Position numbers and translations under genes: made by a program
Assembly: GCA_014804445.1 (NCBI GenBank)
Contig: JAAUZU010000012.1
Coordinates: forward strand, 37,512 to 101,511
Source: Lachnospiraceae bacterium
Lineage (GTDB): Bacteria; Bacillota; Clostridia; Lachnospirales; Lachnospiraceae
Length of the DNA: 64,000 nucleotides
Reading direction: 5' to 3'
Part shown: positions 26,778 to 34,356 of the stretch, piece by piece
Layout: each line of letters opens with the position of its first letter
Numbering within the stretch: the first letter of the stretch is position 1
The notes under the pieces: model-generated
What the model saw: only the letters and a program-made list of their open reading frames with translations
The model's database searches: none
What the model was told of the DNA's origin: nothing

Positions 26778-27890
26778 ATGCAGTCTTTTCAAATTGGAGA
26801 AAATCAGGCAGGACAGCGGCTTGACAAGTTTCTCCATAAGTTTATGCCGGCGGCGGGAAACGGCTTTCTGTACAAGATGCTGCGCAAGAAAAATATTGTG
26901 CTGAACGGAAAAAAAGCAGAAGGAAAAGAAATTCTGGCAGTAGGGGATACTGTCTCTTTCTTTTTTTCGGACGAAACCTTTTGTCATTTCACCGGTCAGG
27001 TTGCGGGTGGGACAGAGGCGCATCATACAAAGCCTGAAAGCGATTCAAAAAGGCATACAAGGGAGACTTATGTCTGCCAACAGGACAGAACTGCGCTTTA
27101 TAGGGAGGCATATGCCACACTCAGAGGAATTACCATTCTTTATGAGGACAAAAACATTCTGGCTGTAAACAAACCTGCAGGTATACTGACACAGCGGGAC
27201 AGCAGCGGACAGCCATCCCTCAACGAATGGGTTATCGGCTATCTGCTCCACAACGGCAGGCTCTCGGAGGATACGCTGCAAACCTTCCATCCGTCCGTGC
27301 AGAACCGTCTGGACCGCAATACCAGCGGCATCGTGCTTTGCGGCATTTCGTTGTCCGGCAGCCAAATGCTGTCAGAGTTGATTCGCAGCAGAAAGCTCAA
27401 TAAATATTACATTACGATTGTCAGAGGAAGAATGGATGAAGCAGGCGAGCTTTCCGGTTTTCTTTCCAAAGATGAACAGAAGAATCAGGTGCAGATAAGG
27501 GAAGTGGATGGCAGGGCTGTCAAAACAGCTTACAGACCGCTTGCTGTCGAGGACGGCTTTACATGTCTTGAGGTAAAGCTGATTACAGGGCGTCCCCATC
27601 AAATCAGAGCGCATATGGCGTCCATCGGACATCCTGTGATGGGAGATATGAAGTATGGGGATGCAGCGTTTAACGCAGACTGCCGTCAAAAATACGGCGT
27701 GCGTTGTCAGCTTTTGCACGCTGCGAGAGTAGAGTTCCCCGTACTGAAAGAAGGCTTTGCCGATTTGAGCGGCAGGGTCTTTACAGCGCCGCTTCCGGCG
27801 GTTTTTAAGGAGGTATGCAGGCATGGCAACATGGAATTCCAGAGGATTGCGAGGCTCTACACTGGAGGAACTGATAAACAGAACCAATGA
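26778..27890 (+). CDS. RluA-family pseudouridine synthase (S4 plus catalytic domain)
   Basis: 370 residues. An N-terminal S4 domain (GQRLDKFLHKFMPAAG) is followed by a non-conserved linker at about residues 75-115, then the catalytic domain: VNKPAGILTQRD, NRLDRNTSGIVLCG (nucleophile Asp) and TGRPHQIRAHMASIGHPVMGD. These match RluC/RluD-type enzymes that modify 23S rRNA. GGAGG precedes the ATG. The 3' end overlaps the recU gene by 68 bp in another frame, so the last 22 residues are encoded twice over and look less family-like. Confidence 0.9.
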   Translation: MQSFQIGENQAGQRLDKFLHKFMPAAGNGFLYKMLRKKNIVLNGKKAEGKEILAVGDTVSFFFSDETFCHFTGQVAGGTEAHHTKPESDSKRHTRETYVCQQDRTALYREAYATLRGITILYEDKNILAVNKPAGILTQRDSSGQPSLNEWVIGYLLHNGRLSEDTLQTFHPSVQNRLDRNTSGIVLCGISLSGSQMLSELIRSRKLNKYYITIVRGRMDEAGELSGFLSKDEQKNQVQIREVDGRAVKTAYRPLAVEDGFTCLEVKLITGRPHQIRAHMASIGHPVMGDMKYGDAAFNADCRQKYGVRCQLLHAARVEFPVLKEGFADLSGRVFTAPLPAVFKEVCRHGNMEFQRIARLYTGGTDKQNQ

Positions 27891-28356
27891 AAAATACTTA
27901 GAGAATGGCCTTGCCCTGATTCAAAAAATCCCGACGCCGATTACACCGATTAAAATAGACAAGGAACACCGTCACATTACACTTGCCTATTTTGAACAGA
28001 AAAGTACGGTAGACTATATCGGGGCGGTGCAGGGAATCCCCATCTGCTTTGACGCCAAAGAATGTGCAGTGGATACCTTTGCCCTGCAGAATATCCACGA
28101 GCATCAGGTGCGCTTTATGGAGCAGTTTGAAAAGCAGGGGGGCATTGCTTTTTTTCTGATATATTATACAAAACGGGACATTTTTTACTATCTTCCCTAC
28201 GAAATGCTCCGCTATTTCTGGGACAGGGCAAAGAACGGAGGCAGGAAAAGCTTCCGCTATGAGGAATTGAATCCGGATTATGTCATTCCGAAAAAGAGCG
28301 GTGTGGCGGTGCCTTATTTGGAAGTGGTGAAGAAGGATTTGGAGGATCGGGAGTGA
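27823..28356 (+). CDS. recU: Holliday junction resolvase RecU
   Basis: 177 residues. N-terminal NSRGLRGSTLEELINRTNEKY is the RecU signature. The nuclease core has DYIGAVQGIPICFDAKEC with the metal-binding Asp and the D-x-K pair. RecU cuts Holliday junctions in Firmicutes in place of RuvC, working with RuvAB (ruvB is at the start of the window). The start lies 68 bp inside the preceding gene with TAAGGAGG just upstream, supporting coupled translation. A tandem repeat begins at its stop codon. Confidence 0.95.
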   Translation: MATWNSRGLRGSTLEELINRTNEKYLENGLALIQKIPTPITPIKIDKEHRHITLAYFEQKSTVDYIGAVQGIPICFDAKECAVDTFALQNIHEHQVRFMEQFEKQGGIAFFLIYYTKRDIFYYLPYEMLRYFWDRAKNGGRKSFRYEELNPDYVIPKKSGVAVPYLEVVKKDLEDRE

Positions 28357-28402
28357 TTTCGGATTTGCGGCAAGTCACGATTTTGGATTTGCGGCAAGTC
28401 AC
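28355..28402. repeat. Two-copy 24-bp tandem repeat
   Basis: Positions 28355-28378 and 28379-28402 are the same 24-bp unit (GATTT, then C or T, then GGATTTGCGGCAAGTCAC) with one mismatch. The first copy overlaps the recU stop codon. Only two units and no spacer diversity, so this is not a CRISPR array. Confidence 0.9.
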
Positions 28403-28410
28403 GCCGGCGG

Positions 28411-28529
28411 CGCACCCTATGTCTCGTCAGACGCGCTCTCGCTCGGATAAAAACGCAGCGGACGCTAAGCTCAAAAATACTTCGCTAAGCGCCGGCGTTT
28501 TTATACGGTCTGACGAGACATAGGGTGCG
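28411..28529. repeat. Nested palindromic element with 22-bp perfect terminal inverted repeats
   Basis: Bases 28411-28432 (CGCACCCTATGTC...) are the exact reverse complement of 28508-28529. Inside, ATAAAAACGC (28447-28456) pairs with GCGTTTTTAT (28495-28504), and CGCTAAGC occurs twice as a direct repeat (28463-28470 and 28483-28490). The whole 119-bp unit could fold as one long hairpin. It has no ORF, so it resembles a small non-autonomous palindromic or MITE-like repeat. The surrounding gap 28357-28772 also holds the two flanking direct-repeat pairs and the his promoter; 28573-28662 shows nothing I can name. Confidence 0.75.
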
Positions 28530-28542
28530 TTGCTGGCTGATA

Positions 28543-28572
28543 GTGGCAAATATGAACTCTGTGGCAAATATG
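28543..28572. repeat. Direct repeat pair after the palindromic element
   Basis: GTGGCAAATATG occurs at 28543-28554 and again at 28561-28572, an 18-bp period. With the 24-bp tandem repeat on the other side, the palindromic element is flanked by different short repeats at each end. Confidence 0.75.
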
Positions 28573-28662
28573 CATTTGTGGTAGGTGTGTGTTGCCGCAA
28601 AAATAAGTTAGGATAAAAAAGGACAACAGAAAGTGGTTCTTTATTTGACTTAGGGTATAGGC

Positions 28663-28691
28663 TTGACAATGGCGGGGGGATTTAGTATACT
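28663..28691 (+). promoter_or_regulatory. Promoter of the histidine operon
   Basis: TTGACA (28663-28668), exactly 17 bp, TATACT (28686-28691): nearly consensus. The roughly 75-nt leader before hisZ contains a small TAATAC/GTATTA hairpin but no run of histidine codons and no T-box sequence that I can see. Confidence 0.75.
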
Positions 28692-28772
28692 GCTAATAGT
28701 TTCGTGTGGTAATACGGTATTATGGTAGCACGTTGAAGTGATAAAGTGAATGGCGAAGGTAGGAGAGATTTC

Positions 28773-29885
28773 ATGAACAAGGTTTTGCTGCACACGCCTG
28801 AGGGCGTGAGGGATATATATGGAAGGGAATATTTGAAAAAGCTTGCGGTGGAGGAGAAGCTGCGCGGTAAGCTGCTTTCTTTTGGATATGAGGATATACA
28901 GACGCCGACTTTTGAATATTTTGATGTTTTTTCCAATGAGATAGGGACTACAGCGTCGAGGGATTTGTATAAGTTTTTTGATAAGGAAGGGGATACGCTG
29001 GTTCTCAGACCGGATTTTACGCCTTCCATTGCCAGATGTGCGGCAAAGTATTTTATGGAGGAAAATGTTCCCCTGCGTTTTTGTTACATAGGCAATACAT
29101 TTACCAATACCTCTCATTTACAGGGCAAATTGAAGGAGGTAACGCAGCTTGGCGCGGAGCTTATCGGAGACCCTTCTGTGGAAGCAGACGCGGAGCTGGT
29201 CAATCTTGTGATTGAGGCGCTTTTAAACGTCGGTCTTACCGATTTTCAGGTCAGCATCGGACAGGTGGAGTATTTTAAAGGCTTATGCGAGGAAGCGGGG
29301 CTGTCGAAGGAGACGGAACTGCGGCTTCGGGAATGTATTTCCGCCAAAAATGACTATGCGGCGGCAGATATTCTGCAGGCGGCAGGCGTGTCGGAGGAGT
29401 ACAGCCGTCTGTTTTTAAAGACTATGGATACCTACGGCAGTATTGAAGATTTGAGGGAAGCAAAAAAGCTGGCGTCAAATGTGCGCTCCGTGCAGGCGCT
29501 TGCCCATCTGGAAAAGCTTTACAAGACGCTTTGCCTTTATGGTACGGAAGGGTATGTGTCTTTTGACCTTGGGATGCTCAGCAAATACCAGTATTACACA
29601 GGCATCATTTTTAAGGCGTATACCTATGGCATTGGTGAGCCGATTGTAAAGGGCGGACGGTATGATTCCCTGCTCCTGCACTTTGGAAAGGATGCGCCGG
29701 CAATCGGATTTGCCGCGGTCGTGGATGATATTTTAGAAGCATTGTCACGCCAGGGAAAAGAAATTCCTGTTCCAGAGCAGAAAAAAGAGCTTTTCTATAC
29801 AGATGAAACCTACGGGCAGGTATTGCAGGAAGCACAGAAGTTGAGAAAAACAGGCGCTTCGGTTGTCATGACAAAGATTTCATAA
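28773..29885 (+). CDS. hisZ: ATP phosphoribosyltransferase regulatory subunit HisZ
   Basis: 370 residues resembling the catalytic core of histidyl-tRNA synthetase: TPEGVRDIYG start, motif 2 LVLRPDFTPSIARCAAKYF, and FDLGMLSKYQYYTGIIFKAY; no anticodon-binding domain. HisZ cannot charge tRNA; it forms a hetero-octamer with the short HisG and gives it histidine feedback control. The ATG at 28773 follows TAGGAGAG. First gene of the operon hisZ-hisG-hisD-hisB-hisIE. Confidence 0.93.
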   Translation: MNKVLLHTPEGVRDIYGREYLKKLAVEEKLRGKLLSFGYEDIQTPTFEYFDVFSNEIGTTASRDLYKFFDKEGDTLVLRPDFTPSIARCAAKYFMEENVPLRFCYIGNTFTNTSHLQGKLKEVTQLGAELIGDPSVEADAELVNLVIEALLNVGLTDFQVSIGQVEYFKGLCEEAGLSKETELRLRECISAKNDYAAADILQAAGVSEEYSRLFLKTMDTYGSIEDLREAKKLASNVRSVQALAHLEKLYKTLCLYGTEGYVSFDLGMLSKYQYYTGIIFKAYTYGIGEPIVKGGRYDSLLLHFGKDAPAIGFAAVVDDILEALSRQGKEIPVPEQKKELFYTDETYGQVLQEAQKLRKTGASVVMTKIS

Positions 29886-29921
29886 TTTTTTGTGCCGCAG
29901 GGCGGCAGAATGAGAGGAATA

Positions 29922-30572
29922 ATGAGTACGGACGGATATTTGACATTTGCACTGGGAAAGGGCAGGCTTGCCAAAAAAACGCTGGAATTGTTTGAGACAC
30001 TTGGCATTACCTGCGAAGAGATGAAGGATAAGGATTCCCGCAAACTGATTTTTGTAAATGAAGATTTAAAGCTTCGGTTTTTCCTTGCCAAAGGACCGGA
30101 TGTCCCTACCTATGTGGAATACGGGGCTGCGGATATCGGCGTTGCAGGCAAGGATACCATTATGGAGGAAAACAGAAGGGTTTATGAGGTGCTGGATTTT
30201 GGTTTCGGCAAATGCCGCATGTGCGTGTGCGGACCTGAACATGCCAAGGATCTTTTAAAGCATCATGAGCGAATCCGTGTTGCCAGCAAATATCCCAATA
30301 TTGCAAAGGATTATTTTTATAACCAAAAGCATCAGACGGTGGATATCATCAAATTAAACGGCTCTGTGGAGCTTGGTCCTTTAGTGGGACTTTCCGATGT
30401 GATCGTAGATATTGTGGAAACAGGTTCCACTCTGCACGAAAACGGACTTGCCGTGCTGGAGGAAATCTGTCCGCTGTCCGCCCGCATGATTGTCAATCAA
30501 GTAAGCATGCAGATGGAAAAAGAGCGGATTACCGGTCTGATAACGAATCTGAAGGAGGCGCTTCAGAAATAG
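29922..30572 (+). CDS. hisG: ATP phosphoribosyltransferase, short catalytic subunit
   Basis: 216 residues, the short form without the C-terminal regulatory domain, which fits the presence of HisZ. Landmarks: FALGKGRLAKKTLELFE, AADIGVAGKDTI and the phosphoribosyl-pyrophosphate loop DIVETGSTLHENGL near residue 175. It joins ATP and PRPP in the first committed step of histidine synthesis. The ATG at 29922 is chosen because GAGAGGA lies 5 bp upstream; an ATG at 29910 is possible. Confidence 0.95.
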   Translation: MSTDGYLTFALGKGRLAKKTLELFETLGITCEEMKDKDSRKLIFVNEDLKLRFFLAKGPDVPTYVEYGAADIGVAGKDTIMEENRRVYEVLDFGFGKCRMCVCGPEHAKDLLKHHERIRVASKYPNIAKDYFYNQKHQTVDIIKLNGSVELGPLVGLSDVIVDIVETGSTLHENGLAVLEEICPLSARMIVNQVSMQMEKERITGLITNLKEALQK

Positions 30573-30599
30573 GTTCAACGTAAAAAGGAGATAAACGAC

Positions 30600-31919
30600 A
30601 TGAGAACAATAAAACTGACAAAGGAAACTAGGGAGGATATCCTGACAAACCTTCTGAAGAGAAGTCCTTCCAATTACGGCGCGTATGAAGCGACTGTTGC
30701 GGAGATTGTAGGGAATGTCAGGGAAAAAGGAGATGAGGCGGTATTTGCCTATACAAAGCAGTTCGATAAATTTGACTTGACAGCAGAAAACATACGGGTG
30801 ACGGAGGAAGAAATCCAAGAAGCGTATCGTGCATTGGACGAGGATTTAATTGCTGTTTACAGACGGTCGGCGGAGAATATTAGGATATTTCATGAAAAGC
30901 AACTCCGCACAAGCTGGTTTGATTCCAAACCGGACGGCACTATTTTAGGGCAGCGCATGATTCCCATTTCACGTGCTGGCGTTTATGTGCCCGGCGGGAA
31001 GGCAGCTTATCCCAGCAGTGTGCTGATGAATGTGATTCCAGCCAAGGTGGCGGGCGTGGAGCAGATTATCATGACAACGCCTTGCAACAGCGAGGGCAAA
31101 GTAAATGCGGGAACGCTGGTTGCCGCTGACATTGCGGGAGTGGATGTTATTTATAAAATAGGCGGGGCACAGGCAATTGCGGCGATGGCGTTTGGCACCG
31201 GTCTAGTTCCCAAGGTGGATAAAATCACGGGTCCCGGCAATATTTTCGTGGCGCTCGCAAAAAAGGCTGTGTATGGACATGTCAGTATTGACTCCATTGC
31301 AGGCCCCAGTGAAATACTGATTCTTGCGGACGATACCGCCAATCCGAGGTATGTGGCGGCAGACTTGTTGTCACAGGCTGAACATGACGAACTGGCGTCG
31401 GCTATCCTGATCACCACTTCCAAAGCGCTTGCCGAAGCGGTATCCGCAGAAGTGGAGAAGTTTACCGAAACGCTGTCCCGAAAGGCAATTATCAATGCTT
31501 CGCTTGCTAATTACGGCTATATCCTTTTGGCGGAGAATATGGAAGAAGCCGTAGAGGCAGCAAATGAAATTGCTTCCGAGCACCTTGAAATTTTGACAAA
31601 AAATCCGTTTGATGTGATGACAAGAATCAAAAACGCCGGCGCAATCTTTTTGGGAGAATATTCTTCCGAGCCTTTGGGAGACTATTTTGCAGGACCGAAT
31701 CACATTCTGCCAACCAATGGCACTGCAAAGTTTTTCTCACCCTTAAACGTGGACGACTTTGTGAAGAAAACCAGCATTATTTCCTATTCGCGGGAAGCAC
31801 TTTTAAAAGCGCATGAGGACATTGAAGCTTTTGCTGAAAGCGAAGGGTTGACGGCACATGCAAATTCGATTAAAGTAAGATTTGAAAGAAATGAGGATTC
31901 CTATGGCACGCAGCAGTGA
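30600..31919 (+). CDS. hisD: Histidinol dehydrogenase
   Basis: 439 residues, full length. Conserved blocks: VPGGKAAYPSSVLMNVIPAKVAG, GGAQAIAAMAFGT, ITGPGNIFVALAKK, SIAGPSEILI, and the Zn/catalytic segment ASEHLEI near residue 330. Oxidises L-histidinol to L-histidine in two NAD-dependent steps. AAAAGGAG precedes the start. Its 3' end overlaps hisB by 17 bp. Confidence 0.97.
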   Translation: MRTIKLTKETREDILTNLLKRSPSNYGAYEATVAEIVGNVREKGDEAVFAYTKQFDKFDLTAENIRVTEEEIQEAYRALDEDLIAVYRRSAENIRIFHEKQLRTSWFDSKPDGTILGQRMIPISRAGVYVPGGKAAYPSSVLMNVIPAKVAGVEQIIMTTPCNSEGKVNAGTLVAADIAGVDVIYKIGGAQAIAAMAFGTGLVPKVDKITGPGNIFVALAKKAVYGHVSIDSIAGPSEILILADDTANPRYVAADLLSQAEHDELASAILITTSKALAEAVSAEVEKFTETLSRKAIINASLANYGYILLAENMEEAVEAANEIASEHLEILTKNPFDVMTRIKNAGAIFLGEYSSEPLGDYFAGPNHILPTNGTAKFFSPLNVDDFVKKTSIISYSREALLKAHEDIEAFAESEGLTAHANSIKVRFERNEDSYGTQQ

Positions 31920-32490
31920 AATAACACGAAAAACAAAAGAAACGGACATTACCTTAAGCCTTGCACTGGACGGGGAAGGAAACGGAGCGGTAAATACCGG
32001 AATCGGCTTTTTTGACCATATGCTGGAAGGCTTTGCCAAACACGGGCTGTTTGACTTGCAGCTAAAAGTGAAGGGAGATCTTCAGGTTGACGCGCACCAT
32101 ACGGTGGAGGATACCGGTATTGTGCTGGGAAATGCCATCAGGGAGGCTTTTGGAGATAAGAAGGGCATCAAGAGATATGGTTCCTGTATCCTGCCCATGG
32201 ACGACGCCTTATGTCTGTGTGCCTTAGACCTTTGCGGCAGACCTTATTTCAGCTATGAATGTGCGTTTACCACGGATCGCCTAGGGGAGATGGATACGGA
32301 ACTGTTTCGGGAGTTTTTCTATGCCGTATCCTACAGTGCGGGCATGAATCTGCACTTGAAAATGCTTTCCGGCATAAATAATCATCATATGGCAGAAGCT
32401 ATGTTCAAGGCATTTGCCAAGGCATTGGACGAAGCGCTCTGCTTTGACGGGCGGATTAAGGACGTTTTAAGTACAAAAGGAAGTCTGTAG
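31903..32490 (+). CDS. hisB: Imidazoleglycerol-phosphate dehydratase
   Basis: 195 residues, single-function form (no HisNB phosphatase domain). Manganese-binding repeats [10 protein letters not shown] and [11 protein letters not shown] are present, as is [16 protein letters not shown]. The start at [10 protein letters not shown] (31903) is inside the end of hisD with GAGG just ahead. The histidinol-phosphate phosphatase needed for the pathway is not in this operon. Confidence 0.97.
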   Translation: MARSSEITRKTKETDITLSLALDGEGNGAVNTGIGFFDHMLEGFAKHGLFDLQLKVKGDLQVDAHHTVEDTGIVLGNAIREAFGDKKGIKRYGSCILPMDDALCLCALDLCGRPYFSYECAFTTDRLGEMDTELFREFFYAVSYSAGMNLHLKMLSGINNHHMAEAMFKAFAKALDEALCFDGRIKDVLSTKGSL

Positions 32491-32527
32491 CGCACACTTG
32501 TGCTGCAGAAGGCAGAGGGATAAATTT

Positions 32528-33814
32528 ATGAATACGAAGAAATTTACAGTGTGCATTTACCTGTACCATGGCCATGCGGTAACGAATTTGAAGGATATGA
32601 CGATCGTGGATACGGATCCTGTGCGTCTGGCGGCATATTACAGCGAGCACAATGTGGACGGACTCATTGTCTTTGATATGTCAGAGAGTGATACAGAGCA
32701 TGAAGAAGCACTGGATATCATAAAGGAAATCTGTAACTGTGTGGGAACGGAAGTGTACGGCGCAGGCAATGTACACCGGATGGAGGATATTAAGAAACTT
32801 CTTTATGCCGGCTGTAAAAAGGCGGTGCTCAACTATGATAAACCGGACAATATTGCCATCACCGAGGAAGTTTCCTTAAAATTCGGCAGGGACAAAATAA
32901 TAGCAGCTTACAATGATTACCAAGTGATAGAAGCGCACAAGGAGCTTGTTGAGAAGTATGTGTCCTGTCTTTTGCTGATGAACGCGCATATGATACGGGA
33001 GACGGCGGAAGTGACTGCATTGCCCCTGATTGTGCAGATTAACCAGCTTGCTTTAAACAAGCTTCTGGAATTTCTGGCTTACGATAATGTGGCGGGCATT
33101 ACGGGCAATACCATCAATTGTAATGTAAAGGAACTTTTGGCGCTTAAGGATTTGTGTAAAGAAAACGGCATTCAAGTGGAGCAGCTTGAAGCTGCTTATC
33201 AATGGGCGGATTTTAAAACAAATGAAGCGGGTCTTGTTCCGGTTGTCGTACAGGACCATATCACTTCTGAGGTATTGATGGTCGCTTATATGAATGAGGA
33301 AGCTTACGAGAATACGCTTCGAACCGGTAAAATGACTTATTACAGCCGGAGCAGGCAGGAATTATGGCTGAAGGGCGCTACAAGCGGACATTATCAGTAT
33401 GTGAAAGCGCTGACGGCAGACTGCGATATGGACACTATCCTTGCAAAAGTTTCCCAAATAGGCGCGGCATGCCATACCGGCGCCAAATCCTGTTTCTTTC
33501 ATGAAGTGGTAAAAAAAGAGGAGACAGAAAAGATAAATCCCCTTAAGGTTTTTGAAGAGGTATTCGCCGTCATACAGGACAGGCGCGTACATCCAAAAGA
33601 AGGGTCTTATACCAATTATCTTTTTGACAAGGGTATCGACAAAATTTTAAAGAAGCTCGGAGAAGAAGCCACCGAGATTGTCATTGCGGCGAAAAATCCG
33701 AATGCCAATGAAATAAAATATGAAATCGCTGATTTTCTCTACCACATGATGGTGCTTATGGCAGAGAAAGAAGTAACGTGGGAGGAAATTACGGAAGAAC
33801 TGGCAAAACGCTGA
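32528..33814 (+). CDS. hisI: HisIE with an extra N-terminal HisF/HisA-like domain
   Basis: 428 residues in three parts. Residues 1-210 follow the HisF barrel pattern ([41 protein letters not shown]), but the catalytic Asp of the HisF CLDV motif aligns with Tyr11, so this part is probably inactive. Residues about 228-328 are phosphoribosyl-AMP cyclohydrolase ([25 protein letters not shown]). Residues 338-428 are phosphoribosyl-ATP pyrophosphatase ([27 protein letters not shown]). The latter two do steps 2 and 3 of histidine synthesis. The start codon ATG at 32528 follows GCAGAGGG. No hisA, hisF or hisH follows; the operon appears to end here. Confidence 0.93.
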   Translation: MNTKKFTVCIYLYHGHAVTNLKDMTIVDTDPVRLAAYYSEHNVDGLIVFDMSESDTEHEEALDIIKEICNCVGTEVYGAGNVHRMEDIKKLLYAGCKKAVLNYDKPDNIAITEEVSLKFGRDKIIAAYNDYQVIEAHKELVEKYVSCLLLMNAHMIRETAEVTALPLIVQINQLALNKLLEFLAYDNVAGITGNTINCNVKELLALKDLCKENGIQVEQLEAAYQWADFKTNEAGLVPVVVQDHITSEVLMVAYMNEEAYENTLRTGKMTYYSRSRQELWLKGATSGHYQYVKALTADCDMDTILAKVSQIGAACHTGAKSCFFHEVVKKEETEKINPLKVFEEVFAVIQDRRVHPKEGSYTNYLFDKGIDKILKKLGEEATEIVIAAKNPNANEIKYEIADFLYHMMVLMAEKEVTWEEITEELAKR

Positions 33815-33880
33815 AAATCCGCATATCTGACCGGCTTGTATCATACAATTTAAAAATGGAATCCGAAAACAGGCAAGAGG

Positions 33881-33909
33881 TTGACATAATAAATCATATT
33901 ATGTATGCT
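33881..33909 (+). promoter_or_regulatory. Promoter upstream of the small membrane protein / radical-SAM group
   Basis: TTGACA (33881-33886), 17 bp, TATGCT (33904-33909), about 65 bp before the start codon at 33974. It lies in the 159-bp gap after hisIE, in which I see no convincing terminator. Confidence 0.6.
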
Positions 33910-33973
33910 TCTTGCTTTTTCCACTTCATTTTGCTCTTGTTTATGAAAAATTGCAGATGAAAGGATTGCAGGT

Positions 33974-34348
33974 ATGAGTGATGTGACAGCCGAAAGGCGT
34001 TTGGAGTTAATCCGCAATATCAGGGAAGAAAATCAAAAAAACAGAATGCGTATGAAAAACCGGGAGCATATTTTATATGGGCGGGAATATGATACAGCAC
34101 CCATGCAGGATACCGGGGAACTGCCGGCAGCGCCGGCCCGCGCATCCACTCTGGTATTGCGGACGATTATTGCGGCAGTATTGCTTTCCCTGTTCATTAT
34201 TATGGACTATTTGGAAGCAGACTGGCTGCCCATAGACATGAATACCATAAACGACTGTCTTAAGGAAAATTACACCGTAAATATAATTGATTTTATGGAT
34301 AAAATCACGTATACTTTAGACAATGAAAACAGCCCTGCGGCGGAATGA
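33974..34348 (+). CDS. Small single-pass membrane protein, unknown
   Basis: 124 residues: a charged N-terminal half (residues 1-55, many Arg/Glu/Asn), one membrane helix at about 59-78 (TLVLRTIIAAVLLSLFIIMD), and an outer C-terminal tail of about 45 residues. No family recognised. ATGA at 34345-34348 overlaps its stop codon with a possible start of the next gene, so it is probably translated with the TIGR03960/TIGR03936/RNase E/G group. Function unknown. Confidence 0.7.
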   Translation: MSDVTAERRLELIRNIREENQKNRMRMKNREHILYGREYDTAPMQDTGELPAAPARASTLVLRTIIAAVLLSLFIIMDYLEADWLPIDMNTINDCLKENYTVNIIDFMDKITYTLDNENSPAAE

Positions 34349-34356
34349 GAGGACGT

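Noticed and set aside
28355..28572. CRISPR array
   Set aside because: Only two copies of each repeat, no spacers of constant size and no cas genes in the window.
28692..28772. T-box or histidine attenuator in the his leader
   Set aside because: The leader is only about 75 nt, with no T-box sequence, no His-codon run and no terminator hairpin.
33778..33960. 60-codon frame between hisIE and the small membrane protein
   Set aside because: Overlaps the end of hisIE and covers the TTGACA promoter; no ribosome binding site and no protein-like pattern.
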